Under the pieces are notes generated by a model that was not told the origin of the DNA, made no database searches, and saw only the letters and a list, made by a program, of their open reading frames with translations. A program made the position numbers and the translations under genes. Below are positions 10,713-57,215 of a stretch of 64,000 nt of DNA, in pieces; the stretch's first letter is position 1, and each line of letters starts with the position of its first letter. This DNA is from Cristatella mucedo (lineage: Eukaryota; Bryozoa; Phylactolaemata; Cristatellidae). The DNA is taken from contig WPIO01000013.1 of NCBI GenBank assembly GCA_009760855.2, forward strand, positions 1,712,001 to 1,776,000, read 5' to 3'.

Positions 10713-12574
10713 ACCAGCTAATTGCATAAAGCATATTTTATAGCTGTTTAAGCATGGTGCTAAGTGACTCATATCTACTGTACATGCACGCTCTGGGTAA
10801 TGACCGAGAAGGTAAAACTTCCTGTTTGTCGGTGGCGAGCGGAGTCAAGTGAGCCAAAAATTCTTTAAAACTCTACATATATACTCGGCAAAGTAGGCCT
10901 GGAAATTTAAGATGGTGATGTTCAGGTGTGGGAGTTTGAATGCATAGGAATTTCGCGATTGAGACTCCTCTCCCTCCCCACTTTCGATAAAGATTTCCAT
11001 GACGGATTTGTGAGCTTTTGACTACGGGTAATCGAAAGTAGCAGCTACTGGACCTAGCTCACTAAAAATGCGTGTAAGAAGAGCAGCAGGTTTTACAGAG
11101 GTGAATGCGCTTAGATGAAAGGCTCCCGAGGTTCTTTAAGCACGATTATTTTTATACGTTCCATTCTCTCCTCCGTTCACCATATTTCCATGCTTTCCTC
11201 TGCACGAGCTTCAATTTTGTGTGAAGCCGCCGAGCTCACAGCGAGATGCAATTGTGAATGCTACTGTGAGAGCACTTTTCGTCAGCCAACGAGATCGATT
11301 GTGAGGGAATGAACATGCGTGTTCTGATGGTGGGCCATACCAGGCCGGTCGTGTGAAAACGAACAGAAGTATTCTGTTTGCCGGCCACAACAAGGTGGGT
11401 TATAGGAATATGCTAGCGCGCGAATTTAGTTAGCGACCGTATCAGGCCAATAGTATGAAATTGAATTCTAGAGTTTATTTGGGGGCATTATTTATATGTC
11501 TTTGCTAGTCGTCCGGGGATAGCCCTGGCTTATTCTGTATATTTCATGTCTCTTTTCAGAAGAAGGTGATAATATTAACAAAAAATCTTCATGATAAATA
11601 TTTAAGAGACTTAATACGATATATTTTTGCTTCACCAGGAAAATCAAAGTCCTCATTTTTAAGGCAGAACTCGCTCCGTCACACACAGAGCGTGAGTTCA
11701 ATTTGAATGCCTTCTGTCATAGCTATAAAAACTTATATTTATATCCCCTTTAGGTGCAATTTAAAAGCGTAAACCCTCAATATAGGTGGCACAGCCTGAG
11801 TGCTAGGAGCTGCGCAAATAATTATTTTGTATAATTTTAAATCAACCTACGTTCGACCTAAATAATTTCGAATGTGAGTCCCGTCTGAAAGTACAAGTCA
11901 CTAATCACACCACTAACCTTGTGCCCTTCGTGAAATATATACAGTATTGAGACGGATCAGCTATAATGAGTCAAGTAAGAAAGTGAGAGGATAACTGACT
12001 AATTTGTATGCATATAGCAACACAATGAAATATTATAGATAAAACTTAACGGTGAGTCTCTATTCCACATTTCACTATGAATAAGTGATGAGTAGACTTT
12101 TGATGAGTGGATTATTTCTTTTACATATCTCAAGGCTATAGACAGCATGTCTCAGATAAACGGATCAAAATTAAGAGCCGCTTGACCAGGAAAGTCAGTT
12201 TTAGTGACAGTCTGTCGGCCACTGAACCTTTACGTTCTTTTGATTTTGCCCTAACGATGTGTCATGAAAAGCTGCCTTTTCAGTGACAAATCGCAGCTAG
12301 AGCGAGCCTCCTCTTTCCTGGTGAACCCCGGAACGAATGACTTCCTGGTGTCACTCAGCTGATCAAAACTCCATGGCCAACTGCTCGCTGGCCATTTTTT
12401 TATACTAAGGGAAGGAAGTCCGCCTAGATAAGTAACTTATTCAAAGCTATCCTTAGACTGCTCGTTAATTGTTACGGTCAGTCGCTGACAGGAAGTATTG
12501 CAGTACGAGTCCATGAGTACGACTGCAAACACAAGTCGCCAACGTCACACTTTCTAAATAGATTTTGTTCTGCA
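10713..12574. other. unassigned sequence
   Basis: No domain was recognised. About 11785-11830 shares a short end sequence with 2912-2938. The remainder looks like old non-coding DNA. Confidence 0.4.
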
Positions 12575-12995
12575 ATTTTTATAGTTACGCTATTAAATGT
12601 ATGCTGCGGGTCCCCTCCGCAGATGGTCTGTTTCTACCTCTGTGGTGGAGACTTCAGAGCACTTATGTCAATAGACAGGGATCATGCGATGAGCCTCTAC
12701 AGCACGGGGAGGAGGAACCCTCTGGGACTGTGCTTGATCGACTTTATTTTATAACGTATACTCTTATGCTTGTCAATATAATCGCCTTGCTCAACATAAG
12801 CTTTCATTTGTATGCAGTTGACTCGTAGCACGCACTTTGATTTTTCCTTTGCCTTTCACCACATCAATCTCTCAACTATCTTAAAAAGTGATCTTTCCTT
12901 AGACGACCACATCAGCTTTATGGACAGAATTGCCTACCTACAGCTACGTACCATTATCAAAATTCTTCGGTGCTTAGACACAAGAAAAAGTCTAT
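12575..12995 (+). mobile_element. F1 LINE, two decayed RT pieces
   Basis: 12600-12740 reads as the region around YVNRQGSCDEPL (usual YVNGQRSSDVPVKHGVPQGSVLG). 12870-12995 reads as LKSDLSLDDHISF...AYLQLRTIIKI, matching F1 SDLSLDDHISST. The sequence between them, including YADD, is deleted. Confidence 0.7.
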
Positions 12996-13657
12996 AGACT
13001 GCATCAACTCACCTGGTATCGTCTGAAAATGCCTTATAAAATCAAAGAGTAGCTTTCTTCAGTCAATATCGTCTCCTACGATCAAGCGATGCTGGCCCTA
13101 CGGCTTTGCCAAGTTATATGTTGATAGCATCTCGCCCCTTCTCCACAATAATTTTTTTAATTGATGAGAAACTAGAACTCAGTAGGTAAAATATTGTTGC
13201 ACAGTGAATGAGGACGAAACAACGGTCAGATTTATAGCGATTGCAAACGGTGCTACAATATCATCATCTATAGCGATTTCTAAAAAAGAAATAGACACGT
13301 GCGTTGTTCATCTCAGCAGTGAAACCCGGACCCTGTGGGCCAACTACAAAAGAAGCTCATTTCGTAGCTGCAGAAAGTCAGTCGTTTGAGAATTTTCAGA
13401 AAACTGTTGTGATAGTGCTCAAAGATTTTATAAAACACCGAGAGATCAGAATCTTTAACCAAGTGCATTAAAAGTCGCTGCCAGAGAAACCTTAAGCGAA
13501 CGTTATTGCCGAGCAAGGCGTCACGGTTTACAGAGCCATGCAAAAGCGCACTGCAAGACATAATCAGGCCATCGTTTACTGGTCTCCCTAGTTATTAAAG
13601 GCACTAAATACTGCTCAGTTTAGTACGCACAGCGCACAAGAACAACAAAGAAAAAAT
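12996..13657. other. unassigned sequence
   Basis: No recognisable gene or repeat. Short frames only. Confidence 0.4.
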
Positions 13658-13827
13658 ACTAGCTGATTTATCAGCCTCTTTTATATAACGACAGAAGAGC
13701 TTTGACGGCTATCACCGCCGCTTGCAGCGACAATACAAGATTGCCCACCGCAGGATTCGAACCCACAACCTCGAGACTGAGGTCGTGAAAAGCAACCGCC
13801 TTACCTAGTATGCCATTATGGCTCACC
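13658..13827 (-). mobile_element. SINE-A, well preserved
   Basis: On the minus strand: GGTAAGGCGGTTGC (A-box region), GTGGGTTCGAATCCTGCGG (B box), then the body and the CTCTTCTGTCGTTATATAAAAGAGGC tail ending in CAGCTAGTA. Length is about 170 bp. Confidence 0.9.
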
Positions 13828-14552
13828 AAACAAAGAAAATGTGTAGTGGGGAGCAGGAAAAACTGGGAAGAAACAAAGCGCCTTCAGCTGAAATTTGAGT
13901 TATTGAGTCAATGAAGGCTGTGACAGAAACCTGTAGCGAGGTCCGGGCTTTCTGTTCAATAACCAAATTGCATCTTCAGCTGTAGCCGGGTGCATCCAAG
14001 TGAGCGCTCTAGCGATTGGTTAATGAGACAAGATATAGGCGTGCTGATTGATCGCTTGTAGTTTTAGTTTGGCCTGCGATTATATGATTCAATTATTTTT
14101 AGTATCTACTCTGACAGCAATAGGCGGAATTTACAATTCACGAGTATTTTCTGTTAATTAAACTACTTCCAGTCATCGGCAAACTCGTCAACTCACTTAC
14201 TCATTTAGTTTCGATTGAGGCGCATAGGAAACTCAGCTTAGGAAACTAAGGAACACGTCACCGGTGCAAGATGCCACTGCTGAGAAACGCGATAACACGA
14301 CACTGAGCTCAAGAACTGCATCAACATTCCATCGAGAGCCTCGCTATGATATTGTGCGGCATGATAAAGATTAGCAGCTAAACCGGTTGAAATGCTACCG
14401 GCAAAAAAAATTATTTGCCTGATGCTGCTGGCACTTTCGCAAGCTTCCTCCAGAACAACTGTGCAAGTAAGTAGTGAACTGTCTACATGGCCGAGCTCGT
14501 TACGTATGTTAACCAACGTCAGTCAACGGTTCATATATAGCTTATTGTGTGT
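13828..14552. other. unassigned sequence
   Basis: Nothing recognised. Confidence 0.4.
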
Positions 14553-14640
14553 ATGCACGTACGTACGTACGTATGTATGTATGAATACATGCACGTATGT
14601 ATGTATGTATGTATGAATACATGCACGTATGTATGTATGC
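14553..14640. repeat. tetranucleotide array (ACGT/GTAT) with a higher-order unit
   Basis: Runs of ACGT then GTAT are interrupted by a repeated ATGAATACATGCACGTATGT unit that occurs twice. This gives a compound microsatellite. Confidence 0.85.
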
Positions 14641-14644
14641 AGGG

Positions 14645-14800
14645 TCCGTGATTTTCCCTGAGTTATAGAGCTTGCTCTTTACGACCAAGGTCACTGCTTC
14701 GTATTCTGCAGTGGGAGATCCATAACTTCCATCTGTAAACGGTGGGAGATAGCCGCTAAAGCTCTTCTGCAGCTATAAAATAAGACCTTAAAAAAGCCAA
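14645..14800 (+). mobile_element. SINE-A, degenerate
   Basis: The order of features fits SINE-A (TTACGACCAAGGTC, a decayed B box, CAGTGGGAGATCC, GGTGGGAGATAGCCGCTAAAGCTCTTCTGC) but many bases are changed. Confidence 0.65.
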
Positions 14801-14918
14801 TAATAAAAGCGGACAATATATGCATGCACACACATATATGGATGTGTGCGTATGCGTATATTATTAGCTTTTATTATTAGCATTATTATTTACATTAAAT
14901 TTTAGCAATACAACTGAG

Positions 14919-14919
<1 letters not shown>

Positions 14920-14994
<75 letters not shown>
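14920..14994. repeat. (AT)n microsatellite
   Basis: Uninterrupted AT dinucleotides, about 75 bp. Confidence 0.97.
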
Positions 14995-14998
<4 letters not shown>

Positions 14999-14999
14999 A

Positions 15000-15240
15000 G
15001 TAGTACCTCGGCTTACGAGTTTAATTCGCTCCGTGCCGGAGCTCGTAACTCAAATTACGCGTATTTCAAATCAATTTCTCCCACTAACTGAATCGAAATT
15101 CCATTAATCAGTTCCGAACCCTCAAAAACACTGCAATATTGTGTCAAATGTTTTTAAATTAAAAAATGAAGGTAGCGATTGTTGTTTTAAAAAACAATAC
15201 AATAAAATTGTTTGCAATAAGTGGTTTTATTAATCTTAAT
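15000..15240. mobile_element. possible DNA-transposon end (ACCTCGGCTTACGAGTT type)
   Basis: The TACCTCGGCTTACGAGTT...GCTCGTAACTCAAATTACG sequence looks like the terminal part of a dispersed DNA-transposon or MITE type I recall from animal genomes. I found no matching inverted end nearby, so class and limits are uncertain. Confidence 0.35.
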
Positions 15241-15837
15241 GTACAGGAGTAACCTTTAGATCAGATGACTTGAATTTCCTAATAGAGTTAGAGGATAAAG
15301 GCTGAAATGCATATCAATATCTTATTCGCCGATTGTTGCCCTTTTCGCCGGGCTTGCCTCGCTTTCAGTTTCTTGGCTGGGCCTTTAAGCGAACGCGAAG
15401 ATTCTTATCAGTTATGCGACGAGCTCTCACGACGATATTTCCTAAATAGAGTACAGTAAGACTTAGCTGTTTCTGTCGTAGTCGTATTTAACACTAGAGT
15501 CTGGCGATCTTGTGCGTACAGACACTACAATGGCTCGCTCGAGCCTGTGTGTGAGCGAACCAGCAGGCCTGCGCTTGGCGTCACACCCGGGTCGTAGGGC
15601 AGCGTCTTGCAACGGAACGTTATTCGCAGCCCTACCCTTATTGGCCTGAGTAATCACACGCAATGTTATACAAACCGTACAGATAGAGTTTTGTGCATTT
15701 ATTTTTAGTTGCATTTGGCTAATACATTGGTGACAAAGATTAGGAAATAAGAATAAACTATACTATGTGACAACATGTTATACTCATTCAAACGTTCGAC
15801 ATCAGTACTTCGATTACCCACGGGTCTTCAGCCAGGA
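15241..15837. other. unassigned sequence
   Basis: No gene or family assigned. It may include the interior of the element starting near 15000. Confidence 0.35.
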
Positions 15838-15962
15838 GGAAAGGTGTTAGCTCTTCACAACCCGGGTCGTTGGTATAAATCCTTTAGTGGGCGAATCTGT
15901 ATTGTACTCTGCAAGTGACAGCGACGTCCGTTAAGGCGCTTCTGCCGTTATATAACAAAATT
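15838..15962 (+). mobile_element. SINE-A, 5'-damaged
   Basis: Plus-strand copy: AGGTGTTAGCTCTTCACAAC...GGGTCGTTGG, then GGCGAATCTGTATTG...GCGCTTCTGCCGTTATATAAC. It lies tail to tail with the next SINE-A. Confidence 0.65.
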
Positions 15963-16132
15963 ACTAGCTGATTTAACAGTCTCTTTTTGTATAGCGATAG
16001 AAGAGCCTTGACGGCTATTACCACCGCTTGCAATGGCGATAAAGGATTGCCCACCACAAGATTAGAACCCACGACCTCGGGCCAAGGTCGTGAAAAGCAG
16101 CCGCCTTACCTAGTGAGCGATTACGGCTCACC
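15963..16132 (-). mobile_element. SINE-A
   Basis: Minus-strand copy with all parts present: a B box with one change (GTGGGTTCTAATCTTG), the CGATCCTTTATTGCC-type body (here CAATCCTTTATCGCC) and a CTCTTCTATCGCTATACAAAAAGAG tail. It forms an inverted pair with 15838-15962. Confidence 0.87.
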
Positions 16133-16974
16133 TCATAGATGAGGCTGTTAAATAAGCAAGCCGTTTAAAGTCACAGGACAAATACTGTTACTGCAAAACA
16201 TGTAAAGTAAATTACATACATTTTGGTAATATTACTAGAAATAATAAAGAGTTGATATGGTGCGCTAAGAAATTAAATATATGTACAGCAAAAATCGCAT
16301 GTGCTTAAAAACGAAGCATGACCACTTAGTTGAAATGATAACTAATGAGTGCACGGAGTTTGTTGACTGAGGCGTGGGATCTGGCAATGCCGGTCGCTCA
16401 TTGTCGACATCCCGGAGGATGGATGGCTGGCGTTCGCAGTCAATGCGGTCACCCACAGAAGGCCACGAGTACCAACTGTCCGCCACGAGGACCAACTGCC
16501 TCGCCGAAGTTAAGCACGCTCCAAGTAATTGTTATGTATTCCGCGTTTCCCAGTATTACGTTTTTCGCAGTGTCCTGTTTTTTGATGTTCTTCCTAGCTG
16601 CAGGTAGGCGACTCTATGCAGAACACCAACGCTTGCTCAAAGACGTTTATTCAAACGGACGCCGCAGCGGGTCAGTACTACGAGACCGTCCTGCCGGGCG
16701 TTCTCGATGTTACTCCCCGGGCTTTTGCCGCCCGTTACCTACATATCACTGCCATAAAACACACCAGCCCATAAACCAACGACAGTGTCATAATCTGAAA
16801 AAATGTCACATCTCCCACTCCCAGAGCTGAAGCCCTGGGAGAGCTGAGAGGTGCCGCACTAGTGAATCTTCATTATGAAGCCAATGTCAAGGTTGACATT
16901 TGTGGAATGGCAGTACCGTATTCAGGATTGCTCTGATCAAAGGACGTCTGTTCATCTTCCGGAATGCGTGTAAC
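16133..16974. other. unassigned sequence with a 161-aa frame
   Basis: The frame 16345-16830 on the plus strand shows no recognisable domain. GCCGAAGTTAAGCACGCTCC at about 16502 resembles a stretch of 5S rRNA only locally. Confidence 0.35.
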
Positions 16975-19203
16975 TTACCTGTGCGCCCTCGCCCAGACAG
17001 CTTAAGGTTTACCACGGACATTAAACTAGCTTGGTGTACTAAGCACAAACTTGAAAAAGCATACAAATGATCAGGACTGACTGTTCATCGACAGGCATAG
17101 GAGGACTACTGTAGGTCGTACCAATCGATCCTAGCAAAAGCAAAGTCTAGCTTCTATAAAACATTGTTGAATTACAGATGCATAATCCAAAAATTCCCAT
17201 TTCGACGATCAACGATCATCTCAACCGCTCCCACGTTAGCTCCTTACCCGATGATCCCTGTGATGATCTAGCTGATCGCTTCTCTAGCATCGTTGTCCGG
17301 ATGATTGAGAAGATCGGGGAGTTCATTCGTGCCATGGCAGCATCCCCCCCCCCTAGAACGATGTCCCTCGATTCCTCGCAGTACCTCTGAATGAATTCAA
17401 GCTGGTCACTGGTGACCTCGTCCGGAAGTTCATATCTCAATTAAAGAAGACAATAGGTCATTTGGACCCTAGTCCCACTATCATGTAATCTGCTCCTACG
17501 TCACATTGATCTGCTGCTGCCATGCATGACTAACATCCTAATGTGTCATTAGCCCAAGGTCATGTCCCATCACCTTTAAAAAACCTGTAGTCAGGCTACT
17601 ACTCAAGAAAGCGGCACTAGATCAAGAGAACTTGAGCAACTACCACCCAGTCTACCTTCTACCATTCCTATCAAAGAAATTAGAACGAGTCACGGCAGAC
17701 AAGCTAAACTCATATAAAGAAACTTCAAACCTTACTAGTAAGTTCCTGTCTGGCTTTAAAGCTAACCATTCCTCAGAATCAGCATTGCTTAGGGTGTACA
17801 GCAACATAATTAGGAATGCAGACATGAGTAGAGTATATCTGCTTGTTTTGCACGATCTATCGGCAACTTTTGATAGTATTGATCACCAAGTCCTTCTTGA
17901 GCGCCTCCCAACTCGACTTGGCATTACTGGCACTGCATTGCAATGGTTCAGGTCCTATCTCAGTGGGAGACTCCAGAGAATTTATGTGAATGGACAGAGA
18001 TCATCCGATGTACCTGTGAAACATGGAGTGCCTCAGGGCTCCGTGCTGGGTCCGGTTATTTTCACGTTCATACTCTCCCTCTTGCCGATTTGATTCCAAG
18101 GCAAAATCGAGGCTTTCGCTTCTACGCGGATGATTCTCTATTGTACTTTTGCTTAGACCCCTCCCAGCCCTCGAGCACGTCGAGAACTAGTAACGCCCTT
18201 GCTACATATACTGATGACATCCACACATGGATGGCAACGCATTTTGTTAAATTAATTGAGGATAAAACTAATTTACTAGTTATGGGCGAACCAATTGTGA
18301 TTCAGAAAGTGCAAATTCTAACACTCAAAATCGGCTCTGCCGGCATATTTCCTGTTGAATCCGCACGACATTAAGGGGAAATGTTCTAAAGTGACCTTTC
18401 GCTAGACGACCACATCAGCTCCACAATAAAGTCTGCCTACTTTCAGCTACATAACATTGCTAAAATTCGGGCTTCAATAAATAGGGATGCCACATCTAAG
18501 TTGGCCTATGCATTTGTGACATCCCGTCTTGACTTCTGTAACTTACTGCTTGCTGGTCTACCGGCATGTGCAATCAAGCACTTACAGGGCATGCAAAACT
18601 CTGCAGCTAGACTTGCCTGTCGTCAGCGTTGCAATTGCATCATCACATCACTTTTCGCCGACGTGCACTGGCTACCAGTCAAGCAATGGATCGACTTCAA
18701 GGTTTTGTCGCTCACTTTTAGGTCCCTTCATTCTTTGTCGCCAGCCTACCTATAAGATCATCACCAGGCTAATCGTCGTAGAACCTGCTTTTTGGAATCT
18801 AACCGTTTACCTATACCTCGTTCAAACCTCAAATCCTTTGGAGACTGTGCCCTTAGTTCGTATGCTCAACACGCCTGAAACTCACTCCCGACTTCCATCA
18901 CAACTTCCTCTGATTTGACCGTATTTAAAAGGAAATTAAAAACGCACTTATTTACGACAGCATTTAATGGGTCCCTGTGGTTCATCCTTCATGTGCTAAT
19001 GCTTGCTGACACTGTTGCATGCTGCCACTAACCACACTTGCATGCTGACACTATGAGTGTCACCCTTAAGCATGTTATCCATGATGTATATTAGGCATGA
19101 TAACACTCACCATTCGATCGTGTTTTCGTTGCAGCAAATGTAAAGCGCGTAGAAACAGAATAAATTATCTGAGGGCCCTTAGTCAAGCGTATTAATTTTT
19201 TTA
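16975..19203 (+). mobile_element. F1 LINE, long but decayed copy
   Basis: It runs from the EN-RT linker (YEDYFRS-like region at about 17095) to the 3' terminal box. The frame 17632-18093 holds RT motifs: [53 protein letters not shown] and HGVPQGSVLGP. The frame then shifts, and 17943-18374 gives FYADDSLLYF. Stops and frameshifts break the ORF, so it is a relic. The EN domain is absent. Confidence 0.9.
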
Positions 19204-19611
19204 TATCTTCATCTGCCGTGCCCCGTAGTCTGGTGTACCTAGGACCCCCAGTAGAACTCTTTAGCTCCTCTGCTAGTGTTGGCACATGGGATATTGTTAT
19301 GACGAGTTTTCTTCGAACTGCCGCTCGTCTTGTTCTAGCCCTGCGGCTGGGACGTGGCAGCTGGTAGCTAAGCCAGGAGGGTGGTCGGGCGGGAAGCAGC
19401 ATACCTTTAGCATTCCTTGCCACGGTTACAGAACGATGCTATTTGTCGATTTTCTCAACTTTGGTTACTCGCTGTATCGAAGTACACATACCTTCAGTAA
19501 ATCATTGTTTATGGTCAACTACTGCATAGAAGGCAAACCTTGCGCTCAAACACAATCTACATCAATTCGTGCCACAATCTCGTGACTAGATCAATCTACC
19601 TTTATCAACAT
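19204..19611. other. unassigned sequence
   Basis: Between two F1 copies. No gene recognised. Confidence 0.4.
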
Positions 19612-20300
19612 CTAAACGTGTCCATGCATTTACGACATCCCACCTCGAACTCACTGCTTGCTGGCATACCGTCCTGTACAATCAGGCGCTTACAGCTGAT
19701 GCAAAACTCTGCAGCTAGGCTTGCCTGTCGTGAGAGTCGCAGTTCCTACATCACACCACTTCTCGCCGACCTGCACTGCCTCCCAGTCAAGCAGCACATC
19801 GATTTCAAGGTTCTGTCACTCACTTTTAGCTCCTTTCATTCTTTCGCTCCAGCTTAATTATCTGATCTACTCCCCAACAAGGATGAGCATCGTCCTACCC
19901 ACCTTTCTGAATCTAAACGGTTACGTATACCTAGTACTAACCTCAAATCCGTTGAAAACCGTGCGCTCAGCTCTTAGGCTCCCAAAAATTAGAACTCACT
20001 TCTGACTAGCGTCGCATTCCCAGATCAGATTAAAAATAAAACGCTGAAACGCCGCAATTTATCACAGCATTTAGTGGTTCCATGTGATTCGCTCTTTTTG
20101 TGCTTATGCATGCTGACACCGTGCATGCTGCCACTAAACACATATATGCCTGCCAACCCTATGCATGTCACCTCTGACCATGCTATGCTTGCTAACATTG
20201 AGCCTGCTACCATTAATCAATCGATCACGTTTATTTTGCAGCAAATTTAAAGTGCCTAGAAAGAGATTAAGTTCTCTAATGGCCCTATACACATATATTA
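19612..20300 (+). mobile_element. F1 LINE 3' part, decayed
   Basis: It matches F1 from the HAFVTSRLDFCNS region through LLADLHCLPVKQHIDFK, the subrepeated 3' UTR (20101-20215) and the terminal AAGTGCCTAGAAAGAGATTA box. Frameshifts interrupt the coding part. Confidence 0.87.
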
Positions 20301-21164
20301 TCTCTTAGGTTCAAAGTGCCACGTGTGGTAACAAGATAAGGATTCGTTTTCCTACACGTCGTTTTCATAGGAATAGATTCCATTCGAAAAATTGCTGAGC
20401 GCCCACAGTATATTGGTGAATATTTCGCACAATGTGAGAGACAAAGGAACAAACAAGAGAAAATACAAAGTAACATTTTTTAAAACTTGACAAGCTTTAT
20501 AAATCTCATGAAGATACCCACCAGCCTTCAACTAAATAGGCAATCATTTTGATAGGCTAGGTCTGTCATGCCTAGGCTCTTCCATGCCTAATAGAGCTGC
20601 TGCAGTTACAGCCTCCTCGGGGCACTCCTGTTCCTTCCACGGAAAATAACTTAACTGGTTTATCCTTTCACTCAAAAACGTTAGGTGACCGACCCACTTT
20701 ACAGGTCTGGACTGAGGTACCTACTTCAGAAATTCGTAGGGAAAGGTTTTAATGCTGCCACTCCTGGGGTATGCTTTCCAGCAGTCTTTGCTGCTATTTC
20801 CATGCCAATATTCACATACTCGACTACCCCTGTTTCAGCTAACTTCTCACTTTCTCTTTGTGAGGTGAGATCCAGTCTGTTGGCACTGTATTGAGAACCA
20901 GGCTTTGATTGCACGTCGCTCCAGGTCTATGGAATACAATCCTTCAGCCTTTAACTACTCCTAACACTAAAACCTTTCGTTTTCACAAGAATGCTTGAAA
21001 AAATGCCTTTGGATATAACCGACACAGTATCGTCGATTTTAAGACTACTCGAAAAGAAAGAATCTCACCGGCAGCAAGCTTTCTTTCCTTCGCACAATAG
21101 CGATGTCAATTCAGCAGTGACTAATCAACGATGGAGATCGGATTGGGACCAATCTGATATGAAT
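20301..21164. other. mostly unassigned; weak LINE-like patch
   Basis: About 20650-20990 on the plus strand has faint similarity to LINE C-terminal sequence (for example WNTILQPLTTPNTKTF), too weak for a firm call. Confidence 0.3.
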
Positions 21165-21332
21165 GGTGAGCCATGATGACGCACAAGGTAAGGCGGTTGC
21201 TTTTCACGACCTCGGTTGTGAGGTCGTGGGTTCGAATCCTGCGGTGAGCGATCCTTTATTGCAGCTGCAAGGTGGTGATAGCGTAAAGGCTCTTCTGTCA
21301 CTATACAAAAGAAGCGGCTAAATCAGCTAGTA
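21165..21332 (+). mobile_element. SINE-A, best-preserved plus copy
   Basis: GAGCCATGATGACGCACAAGGTAAGG-like head with the A-box region, CGTGGGTTCGAATCCTGCGG B box, then GCGATCCTTTATTGC and CTCTTCTGTCACTATACAAAAGAAGC, ending CAGCTAGTA. The B box is perfect, so it could still bind Pol III factors. Confidence 0.92.
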
Positions 21333-22378
21333 CCGCCATGATGATTAGGTTAGGACCATAAAACTAACTTGGTCAGCTTTGCTGTGCTCGTCGGTACATA
21401 ACAGACATTGACAAGAAGGCTTCTTTGGTCACGTGCTGATAACAGTAATTCCCAAAGGCTGCTCAAATAGCTATCGAGAACTATAGACTGATGCAGTAAA
21501 CTAAACATGGGGATAGGCCGCAAATGATAGTATACATCTGCCTCCCAACAGCTCGCCAAGAACAGACCGTCGCCGACAGAAATCGTCTGCAATAGCTCCA
21601 GTAACAAGATGTATATGGCAGTCTTAACATTTTAAAGTAACATTTCAAACCGTTATGGTCTGGTAACTTAAAAACAGGAAATGAGTACCATGGCTCTCCA
21701 TCGACAATACTGGTGCACACAGCACCCATCCTTGTCATCAGCCCCGCACCTGCCATAAGCCGAGTAGCTTGCTGGCATTAAGGGAGCACATTGCATGCTT
21801 TTATGTAAAGCTCTGGCGGACCACCAGGAACAATGAAGGCTGTATATACAATTGAGCCACTACAGCTTTGGTTCCAGAGTAAAAAAAAACAGCTTATTCA
21901 AGAACATTATAGCCAGAGTAAACTAAGTGAGCCTTTAGCACAGCGGCTGCACTGCGCATCACCCGAACAGGTGTAACAGCACTCGAAAGAGCAGGAAACG
22001 GTAAGGCAGATAAGCAGGCAGCCATGCAGGCAGCCACGCAATCTGCAGTCCCTGATCTGGCATCAGAGACATGCGATTGGGCATCCGTAGCTGATATCCA
22101 CTTAAATCGCAAGATGCCTGGTTGCAAATAACCATACAGATCAGAAAGAAGCTGGGCCAAAATAATAAAAAAAAAAAGTTGCGTTCACTGGCCCATTGGC
22201 AATGGTGCAGGGCACATTCTTCTGATTGTATGACCATGAGATGCAGGCAGAAGAGATGGTGAAATGAGTGATGAGTATGGTGAAAACACATCCATGACTC
22301 TTAACAGTACATAGGCTTGCAGGCAATTAGTTTCCCAGTGTCACCATCAAGTTTTCTGCGGATTCGTCAGATCATTGG
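21333..22378 (-). other. probable REXO1 3' UTR / downstream DNA
   Basis: This lies immediately downstream of the REXO1 stop codon. No other gene is visible. I did not find a convincing AATAAA polyadenylation signal (TTTATT on the plus strand) close to the stop, so the transcript end is unknown. Confidence 0.4.
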
Positions 22379-56339
<33,961 letters not shown>

Positions 56340-56597
56340 CTAGAACACAAAGAGGTAGTAAACAACTTCCACCTACTGACAGCATAAGCTAGAACTACGT
56401 ATGGCAGCCAGCACCAAGGAGAAAAAGTCGATTTCCCAAAATCAACCTGCAGTACCGAATCGAATGTCCCCACTAAAAAAAACTTCCAAAAACGCATTGC
56501 TACCATTCCTACATGCTACCTAACTCCAATTAAAAGGCCACATACTAAGACATACTTCTAATCGGGTTCATACCAACAAGGATCATCCTGATTTGAC
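56340..56597. other. intron upstream of the first visible REXO1 exon
   Basis: It starts with the acceptor of exon 1 of the visible set. No further exon recognised. Confidence 0.5.
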
Positions 56598-56747
56598 CCA
56601 GGGGAGGTGCTGGCATTTAAAGTCTTGGGTCAGGGTGATCACCTTTCTGACCAAGGTCGTTTGCTTGAGCCCTCCGGCATACGTTAAGTGCCTGGACACA
56701 GATTCAGTTCTTTCACGGCGCTATACAGTGGAATTATACTGATATAA
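56598..56747 (+). mobile_element. SINE-B, diverged
   Basis: GACCAAGGTCGTTTGCTTGAGCCCTCCGGC B-box area with changes, then AAGTGCCTGGACACAGATTC...GGCGCTATACAGTGGAATTA tail. Confidence 0.75.
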
Positions 56748-57215
56748 TTATATTTAAGTTACAAACTATTACTGACAGGCTGAAGTCCAGGAAAGTCAAG
56801 AATCAAATGAGTCAATATAGATTCTTTATGTGTTGCTGATTGTGTTCTACAACTCACTCCTATTCTGATGGGAATATTAATACTTCCATTGCCTGGAAAT
56901 TGTCAATACCATCTCAACATTTGGAAATCATCGACACCAAAATCTATGGGATACTCCGACTAGACCAAAAATCAATGCTGAAACCTTATAAGCTTAGCCC
57001 CCAGTCTTAAAGATATGCACTTTAAATGCTTAGGATTGCAGCAAAAGCAGATGTAACTGAAGATCAAAATAGCTAACCGAGCATGTTGCAAAGTAATGAG
57101 TAGAATGCCTACTCTTCAAGCCAATGTGTGGTGCTATGTTTAATGTCTTTTATAGTCCCACTTTTAAGCCTGTTCAATTTATCTGGCTGTCTCAACCATG
57201 TCTATTAAAGTAAAA
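56748..57215. other. unassigned sequence
   Basis: No feature recognised. Confidence 0.4.

Noticed and set aside
16345-16830. Possible 5S rRNA-derived element (GAAGTTAAGC)
   Set aside because: Only about 20 bp resemble 5S rRNA. The internal promoter and the rest of the 5S fold are not present.
21165-21332. A functional tRNA gene
   Set aside because: A and B boxes are present, but the sequence continues into a repeated SINE body and tail found in about fifteen other places, and a cloverleaf acceptor stem is not apparent.
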